From assembly GCF_006715305.1 (NCBI RefSeq), contig NZ_VFMY01000001.1:2232001-2296000 (forward strand): 64,000 nt of DNA, written 5' to 3'. This document shows, one piece after another, positions 57,287 through 64,000 of this stretch (the stretch's first letter is position 1; each line of letters opens with the position of its first letter). The position numbers and the translations under genes were made by a program. The stretch is from Arthrobacter sp. SLBN-100 (GTDB lineage Bacteria; Actinomycetota; Actinomycetes; Actinomycetales; Micrococcaceae). The notes beneath the pieces were generated by a model. The model saw nothing but the letters and a program-made list of their open reading frames with translations, ran no database searches and had not been told where the DNA came from.

Positions 57287-58609
57287 TCAGCTGAGGTTCG
57301 CTACGCCCGGGTAGAGCGGGTGGGCTTTAGCGAGTGCTTCGACGCGGTGACGCAGGCCCGAAAGGTCCGCGCCGGCGTCGGCCGTCAAAGCCTCGGCGAT
57401 GATGTCCGCAACCTCGCGGAAGGCAGCCTCACCGAAGCCGCGCGTGGCCAGGGCCGGGGTGCCGATCCGCAGCCCGGAGGTGACCATCGGCGGGCGGGGG
57501 TCGAACGGGACGGCGTTGCGGTTCACGGTGATGTCGATTTCCGCGAGCCGGTCCTCGGCCTGCTGTCCGTCGAGTTCACAGTTGCGCAGGTCCACGAGGA
57601 CCAGGTGCACGTCGGTGCCACCGGAGACCACGCTGATCCCCTTGGCGGTGACGTCCGGCTGGACCAGTCGCTCGGCCAGGATGCGGGCGCCTGCGAGGAC
57701 GCGCTCCTGGCGCTCCTTGAACTCCTCCGACGCGGCGATCTTGAACGCCACGGCCTTGCCGGCAATGACGTGCTCAAGCGGGCCGCCCTGCTGGCCCGGG
57801 AACACAGCCGAGTTGATCTTCTTGGCGATGTTGGCGTCGTTGGTCAAAATGATGCCGCCGCGCGGACCGGCGAGGGTCTTGTGCGTGGTGGAGGTGGTGA
57901 CGTGGGCGTGCGGGACCGGCGACGGGTGCAGCCCTGCGGCCACGAGTCCGGCGAAGTGGGCCATGTCCACCATCAGGTACGCGCCCACCGAATCGGCGAT
58001 CCGGCGGAACTCGGCGAAGTCCAGCTGCCGTGCGTAGGCGGACCAGCCGGCAACGATCAGCGCCGGCTTGTGCTCCTGGGCCAGGCGCTCCACCTCGGCC
58101 ATGTCCACGGTGTGGGTGTCCTCGCGGACGCCGTACGGGACCACGTTGTACAGCTTGCCGGAGAAGTTGATCTTCATCCCGTGGGTGAGGTGGCCGCCGT
58201 GGGCCAGGTTCAGGCCCATGATGGTGTCGCCCGGCTTGATCAGCGCGTGCATCACCGAGGCGTTGGCCTGCGCGCCCGAGTGCGGCTGCACGTTGGCGAA
58301 CTCCGCGCTGAACAGCGCCCTGATCCGGTCAATCGCGAGCTGTTCGATGACGTCCACGTGCTCGCAGCCGCCGTAGTACCGCTTGCCCGGGTAGCCTTCG
58401 GCGTACTTGTTGGTCAGCACCGAGCCCTGCGCCTGCATCACGGCGACGGCGGTGTGGTTCTCGGAGGCGATCATCTCCAGGCCGTCACGCTGGCGGGTGA
58501 GCTCGTCGTCGATCTTCGCGGCGATCTCCGGATCCAGCGCGGACAGGTCCGCGTCCAGCGACGGGGAAACGACCTGCTCGAACGCCGCTGTTGCGGCCGC
58601 GGCGCTCAC
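57287..58609 (-). CDS. glyA: Serine hydroxymethyltransferase
   Basis: A 440-residue PLP enzyme interconverting serine and glycine with THF/5,10-methylene-THF. It shows [60 protein letters not shown] and the PLP lysine in [15 protein letters not shown] (about residue 246). The GTG start at 58609 overlaps the gcvH stop (GTGA). Inside the gcv locus it links glycine cleavage to serine formation. Confidence 0.97.
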   Translation of the reverse strand: MSAAAATAAFEQVVSPSLDADLSALDPEIAAKIDDELTRQRDGLEMIASENHTAVAVMQAQGSVLTNKYAEGYPGKRYYGGCEHVDVIEQLAIDRIRALFSAEFANVQPHSGAQANASVMHALIKPGDTIMGLNLAHGGHLTHGMKINFSGKLYNVVPYGVREDTHTVDMAEVERLAQEHKPALIVAGWSAYARQLDFAEFRRIADSVGAYLMVDMAHFAGLVAAGLHPSPVPHAHVTTSTTHKTLAGPRGGIILTNDANIAKKINSAVFPGQQGGPLEHVIAGKAVAFKIAASEEFKERQERVLAGARILAERLVQPDVTAKGISVVSGGTDVHLVLVDLRNCELDGQQAEDRLAEIDITVNRNAVPFDPRPPMVTSGLRIGTPALATRGFGEAAFREVADIIAEALTADAGADLSGLRHRVEALAKAHPLYPGVANLS

Positions 58610-58989
58610 AGTTCGCCGCCGTTGGCTGCCGCGTACTCTTCAGCGGACATCAGCGGTCCTTCTTCTGTGACGGCCACCTTGAAGAGCCAGCCGGCGCCGT
58701 AGGGGTCGTTGTTGATCAGGGCGGGGTCGGAGACCACTTCGTCGTTGATCTCCACAACTTCTCCCGTGACGGGGGCGTAGAGGTCGGAGACGGACTTGGT
58801 GGATTCCACCTCGCCGCACGTCTCCCCCGCGGTCACCGTGGAGCCCACCTCGGGCAGGTCCACGTAAACAATGTCGCCCAGGGCGTCGGCGGCCACAGCG
58901 GAGATTCCGACGCCAGTAGGCCCGGATCCATCAGCAGCAACCCACTCGTGCTCGGCGGAGTACTTCAGTTCTGCAACAACTTTGCTCAT
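58606..58989 (-). CDS. gcvH: Glycine cleavage system H protein
   Basis: A 127-residue lipoyl carrier of the glycine cleavage complex. The lipoyl lysine is K65 in [20 protein letters not shown]. It begins [14 protein letters not shown]. The ATG at 58989 is chosen from the family start; the frame runs to 59109. It shuttles the aminomethyl arm between GcvP, GcvT and lipoamide dehydrogenase (not present here). Confidence 0.96.
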   Translation of the reverse strand: MSKVVAELKYSAEHEWVAADGSGPTGVGISAVAADALGDIVYVDLPEVGSTVTAGETCGEVESTKSVSDLYAPVTGEVVEINDEVVSDPALINNDPYGAGWLFKVAVTEEGPLMSAEEYAAANGGEL

Positions 58990-59267
58990 GATTCTTTCCT
59001 TACGTTTGAAAACTTGTCGTGGTCGGGTCGGGAGGCTGGTGACCGAATTCCTCCGCGTGCTGCTCCTTCGTCGCTCTGACGCACGCTTCCGGAATCCGCT
59101 CACCGCCACAGGTCAGTAACCAAGGTGACGTACAAGGCCCCTTCGGACCCGGCCTCCGGCAGCGTGCTCCCCACCGTCCCCCTAAGCTCGCAAGCTCGGT
59201 TAGGGAACCCGGACGGTGTGGGCCCAGCATGCAGAGGAGGTCGGGTCCGGCGGGCCGGTAACTTCGG
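58990..59267. other. gcvT-gcvH spacer with a long imperfect stem-loop
   Basis: A 278-base spacer inside the operon holds no credible gene. Its right part folds as a nested hairpin. Outer arms are GGACCCGGCCTCC (about 59146-59158) against GGAGGTCGGGTCC (about 59236-59248, one mismatch). Middle arms CCCACCGTCC against GGACGGTGTGGG follow, and inner CCTAA against TTAGG. It may be a transcript-processing site or a dispersed repeat. Confidence 0.5.
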
Positions 59268-60398
59268 CTATTTGGTGCGCTTGTAAAACGGGAGGGCGAC
59301 GACTTCGAAGGGCTCTGGCTTGCCGCGCAGGTCGATGTCCAGGGTGGTGCCGGGTGCGGTGAATTCGACGTCGACATAGGCCAGGGCGATCGGGTAGCCC
59401 AGGGTGGGGCTTGGCTGGCCAGAGGTCACCTCGCCCACCACGTTGCCGTCCTTGAGGACTGGGTAGTGGCTGCGTCCTGCACGGCGGCCCAGGCCTTTGA
59501 GGCCCACGAGCTTGCGCCCGGAGGAACCGGCGCCCAAGGCCTTGAGCTCCGCCAGCACGGCCCTGCCTACGAAGTCCGACTCCTTCTTGAGCGAGACAAC
59601 CGGGCCCAGCCCGGCCGCGTAGGGGTTGCCCTCGCGGGAGAGCTCGTTGCCGTAGAGCGGCATGCCCGCTTCGAGGCGGAGCGAGTCGCGGCAGGCAAGG
59701 CCGGCGGGGATCAGACCGTGGCCGGCGCCAACTTCCAGCAGCGCGTCCCACAGTCCGGCGGCGTCCTCGTTCGGGATGTAGATCTCGAAGCCGTCCTCGC
59801 CGGTGTAGCCGGTGCGGGCCAGCAGCAGCTCCTGCACAGTGCCGTTGACGGCGATCCCTACCTCGACCGCCGCGTAGTACTTCAGCTCCGTCACCAGCGG
59901 GTGCTGTTCTGCGGGGACCAGTGCCAGGAGGATGGCCTCGGCGTTCGGGCCCTGGACGGCGATGAGGGAGGTCTCGGCGGAGACGTCCTCAACGGTGACG
60001 TCAAAGTTGGCAGCCCGTTCGGCCAGTGCCGCGGCAACCGCCCCGGCGTTGCCGGCATTGGGGACCACGAGGTACTTCTGTTCGCCGCGGCGGTAGGAGA
60101 TGAGGTCGTCGATGATGCCGCCGTCTTCCTGGCAGATCAGCGAGTACTTTGCCTTGCCCACGGCAACGGCGGACAGCTTGCCGGCCAGGGCGTAGTCCAG
60201 GAAGGCTGCGGCGTCGGGGCCGGTGACCCAGACTTCGCCCATGTGGGAGAGGTCGAACAGGCCGGCAGCATTGCGGACGGCGTGGTGTTCGGCCAGCTCG
60301 GAGCTGTACTTCAGGGGCATCTGCCAGCCGCCGAAGTCGGTGAAGGAGGCGCCGGCAATCTTGTGCTGATCGTACAGCGCGGTGTAGTTCTCACTCAT
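59268..60398 (-). CDS. gcvT: Glycine cleavage system T protein (aminomethyltransferase)
   Basis: A 376-residue THF-dependent aminomethyltransferase. It shows ALYDQHKIAGASFTDFGGWQ and MPLKYSSELAEHHAVRNAAG, the DLSHMGEVWVTGPDAAAFLD segment, TGYTGEDGFEIYIPNEDAAG and GLACRDSLRLEAGMPLYGNE. The length is as in the family. It begins four bases after the gcvP stop. It transfers the methylene group from the H protein's lipoyl arm to THF. Confidence 0.96.
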   Translation of the reverse strand: MSENYTALYDQHKIAGASFTDFGGWQMPLKYSSELAEHHAVRNAAGLFDLSHMGEVWVTGPDAAAFLDYALAGKLSAVAVGKAKYSLICQEDGGIIDDLISYRRGEQKYLVVPNAGNAGAVAAALAERAANFDVTVEDVSAETSLIAVQGPNAEAILLALVPAEQHPLVTELKYYAAVEVGIAVNGTVQELLLARTGYTGEDGFEIYIPNEDAAGLWDALLEVGAGHGLIPAGLACRDSLRLEAGMPLYGNELSREGNPYAAGLGPVVSLKKESDFVGRAVLAELKALGAGSSGRKLVGLKGLGRRAGRSHYPVLKDGNVVGEVTSGQPSPTLGYPIALAYVDVEFTAPGTTLDIDLRGKPEPFEVVALPFYKRTK

Positions 60399-60402
60399 GG
60401 TG

Positions 60403-63285
<2,883 letters not shown>

Positions 63286-63306
63286 GAGAGGAACTCCATA
63301 ATTCAG

Positions 63307-63324
63307 GTGGCGCCTAAGCACCAC
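63307..63324 (-). promoter_or_regulatory. Expression-platform hairpin before gcvP
   Basis: Reverse strand GTGGTGC-TTAG-GCGCCAC (63324-63307), a 7-bp stem with one G-U pair. It lies between the second glycine aptamer and the gcvP start codon. It may alternate with pairing to the aptamer 3' side. Confidence 0.45.
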
Positions 63325-63334
63325 GTTGATTCGG

Positions 63335-63540
63335 GTTCCTCCCCGCTCTGTATTGGACCTGAGAGTTTTGCGTTGCCCTGCCGTTTCGCAGGACGCCACT
63401 TGCACCGTCGGTGAGTCCGGTTGCCCGGACTGCTTTCCAGAGTTGCCTTGCCGCGGCGGTACGTGGGCCTGAGAGATTCCTGGGGAGGGTTTGCTCCTAC
63501 GGCGCCTGCTGAACGTACCGGCAGGACTCTCCCGCCGCAG
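63335..63540 (-). promoter_or_regulatory. Tandem glycine riboswitch (two aptamers) controlling gcvP
   Basis: The leader transcribed leftward to gcvP holds two aptamers of the glycine class. Aptamer 1 (about 63540-63452) reads GGCGGGAGAGTCCTGCCGG, later GGCGCCGTAGGAGCAAA and AATCTCTCAGGCCC. Aptamer 2 (about 63450-63335) reads GCAACTCTGGAAAGCAG, then CACCGACGGTGCAAGT, GGCAGGGCAA and AACTCTCAGGTCC. GGAGAG/CTCTCAGG pairs and the GAAAG/GCAA cores are diagnostic. In known cases it turns on gcv genes when glycine is plentiful. About 50 bases separate it from the start codon. Confidence 0.93.
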
Positions 63541-63541
63541 A

Positions 63542-63570
63542 TCATTAGCATGTGCCACTGGTGGGTGACA
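63542..63570 (-). promoter_or_regulatory. Candidate promoter of the gcv operon
   Basis: On the reverse strand TGTCAC (63570-63565), a 17-base spacer and TAATGA (63547-63542) would start transcription a few bases before the first aptamer. Both hexamers are only fair matches; the position, just before the riboswitch, is the main support. Confidence 0.4.
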
Positions 63571-63634
63571 CGGCTCACACCCTACAGGTTGCGGGGGCGG
63601 GATGCAAAATCCGCGCGGTTTCAAGGCGCACGTA

Positions 63635-63657
63635 CGACGGCGGACACGCCGCCGTCG
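63635..63657. terminator. Terminator, GACGGCGG family copy 9
   Basis: CGACGGCGG (63635-63643), loop ACACG, CCGCCGTCG (63649-63657). It lies six bases past the GntR/FCD gene stop (reverse strand), ahead of the gcv promoter. Confidence 0.65.
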
Positions 63658-63662
63658 CGGGC

Positions 63663-64000
63663 CTACTGTTCAGGCAGCCGCCCGGCAAGTCCCCGGAGGG
63701 AGGGTTCCCGGCCCAGCTCCACATGGGCAAACGCCAGCGCTGCCGCAAGTTCGGCTCTGCCGTCATAGATCGCCTTGCATAGGCTTAGATGCTCTGCGCA
63801 CTGAACCAGGGGGTCGCGGTGCCCGGTCAGGGTAAAGAGCCACTGCATCCTGCCCAGGAGCGGCTTCATGGAGTACTCCAGCAATGCGTTGCCGCCCATC
63901 GAGACGATCTCTGCATGCAGGGCCGTGTTGCTCAGCGGGATTTGCGCGTGGTCGTGGCGCAGGGTCGCTTCTTCGGCCCGGTCCATCATCTGCTGGAGGC
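63663..64000 (-). CDS. GntR-family regulator, C-terminal FCD domain (5' end beyond window)
   Basis: The reverse frame is open from the right edge to the stop at 63663. The peptide [80 protein letters not shown] is the helical FCD effector domain of FadR-type GntR regulators (with the metal-type H..H arrangement). The DNA-binding N-terminus is outside the window. The regulated pathway is not evident; the neighbour gcv locus has its own riboswitch and a terminator separates them. Confidence 0.8.
   Translation of the reverse strand, partial: LQQMMDRAEEATLRHDHAQIPLSNTALHAEIVSMGGNALLEYSMKPLLGRMQWLFTLTGHRDPLVQCAEHLSLCKAIYDGRAELAAALAFAHVELGREPSLRGLAGRLPEQ

Noticed and set aside
63286..63624. 113-residue N-terminal extension of gcvP
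   Set aside because: It runs through the glycine riboswitch, has no similarity to GcvP, and the ATG at 63285 has a proper ribosome-binding site and the family start.

Overview
The window is high-GC chromosomal DNA that reads like an actinobacterium of the Micrococcaceae, most probably Arthrobacter or Pseudarthrobacter. This rests on the strong G/C third-position codon bias, frequent GTG (and some TTG) starts, ATGA/GTGA stop-start overlaps, the actinobacterial families DUF2630, DUF1992, DUF5671, DUF3100, MpaB-like DUF2236 and GAF-ANTAR, a DUF222/HNH relic, and an ABC sugar importer with the ChvE-GguAB layout. It is an inference: no rRNA or tRNA gene was recognised. No prophage, integrase, intact insertion sequence or CRISPR array was seen.

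Layout. 1-4.3 kb: a partial flavin monooxygenase, LhgO, two DUF202 proteins, a membrane protein, DUF2630 and a nitrilase-family hydrolase. 4.3-6.1 kb: ammonium transporter behind two GlnR-like boxes. 6.1-9.1 kb: a PadR regulator with a 36-bp perfect palindrome, divergent from a class A penicillin-binding protein. 9.2-12 kb: an HNH endonuclease relic, a GNAT acetyltransferase, DUF1992 and an ArsR-SRPBCC pair. 12-21 kb: the most unusual region. It has six GAF-ANTAR proteins, three of them each followed by a small protein of one uncharacterised helical family (LWxxYF...EY/LxxxAY...LPxxQ), plus a DUF2254 membrane protein and small unknowns. 21-28 kb: thioredoxin reductase, a Cys-rich ArsR regulator coupled to a CPBP-like membrane protein, a MacB-type adaptor-ATPase-permease operon and a lipoprotein. 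28-34 kb: alcohol dehydrogenase, cupin, CMD protein, a frameshifted Bcr/CflA-type pump, an MmyB-type regulator and a PRISE reductase. 34-43.6 kb: DUF817 and MpaB-like genes, chvE-gguA-gguB, an ABM monooxygenase, DUF5671 and a universal stress protein. 43.6-50.6 kb: a GPP34 protein, then an RpiR-controlled catabolic operon (beta-hydroxyacid dehydrogenase, aldehyde dehydrogenase, M20 amidohydrolase, DUF3100 transporter). 50.7-63.6 kb: a large leftward glycine/serine/one-carbon locus, gcvP-gcvT-gcvH-glyA-sdaA-lipA-metF-like-permease-purU, headed by a tandem glycine riboswitch. The right edge cuts a GntR/FCD regulator.

How the genes work together. In the gcv locus, glycine sensing by the riboswitch would coordinate glycine cleavage (GcvPTH), lipoate supply (LipA), glycine-serine interconversion (GlyA), serine deamination (SdaA), amino-acid transport and folate one-carbon balance (MetF-like, PurU). 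The RpiR operon looks like a route in which an N-acyl or amide compound is imported, hydrolysed and oxidised, with unknown substrate. The GAF-ANTAR array probably integrates several signals into RNA-level antitermination; the function of the small partner proteins is unknown.

Two dispersed palindrome families recur between genes. The first has core GACGGCGGG...CCCGCCGTC, with about ten copies, mostly at 3' ends and so likely terminators. The second is TTCGACAGGCTCAACCACC and its complement; one half-copy encodes the C-terminus of GcvP.
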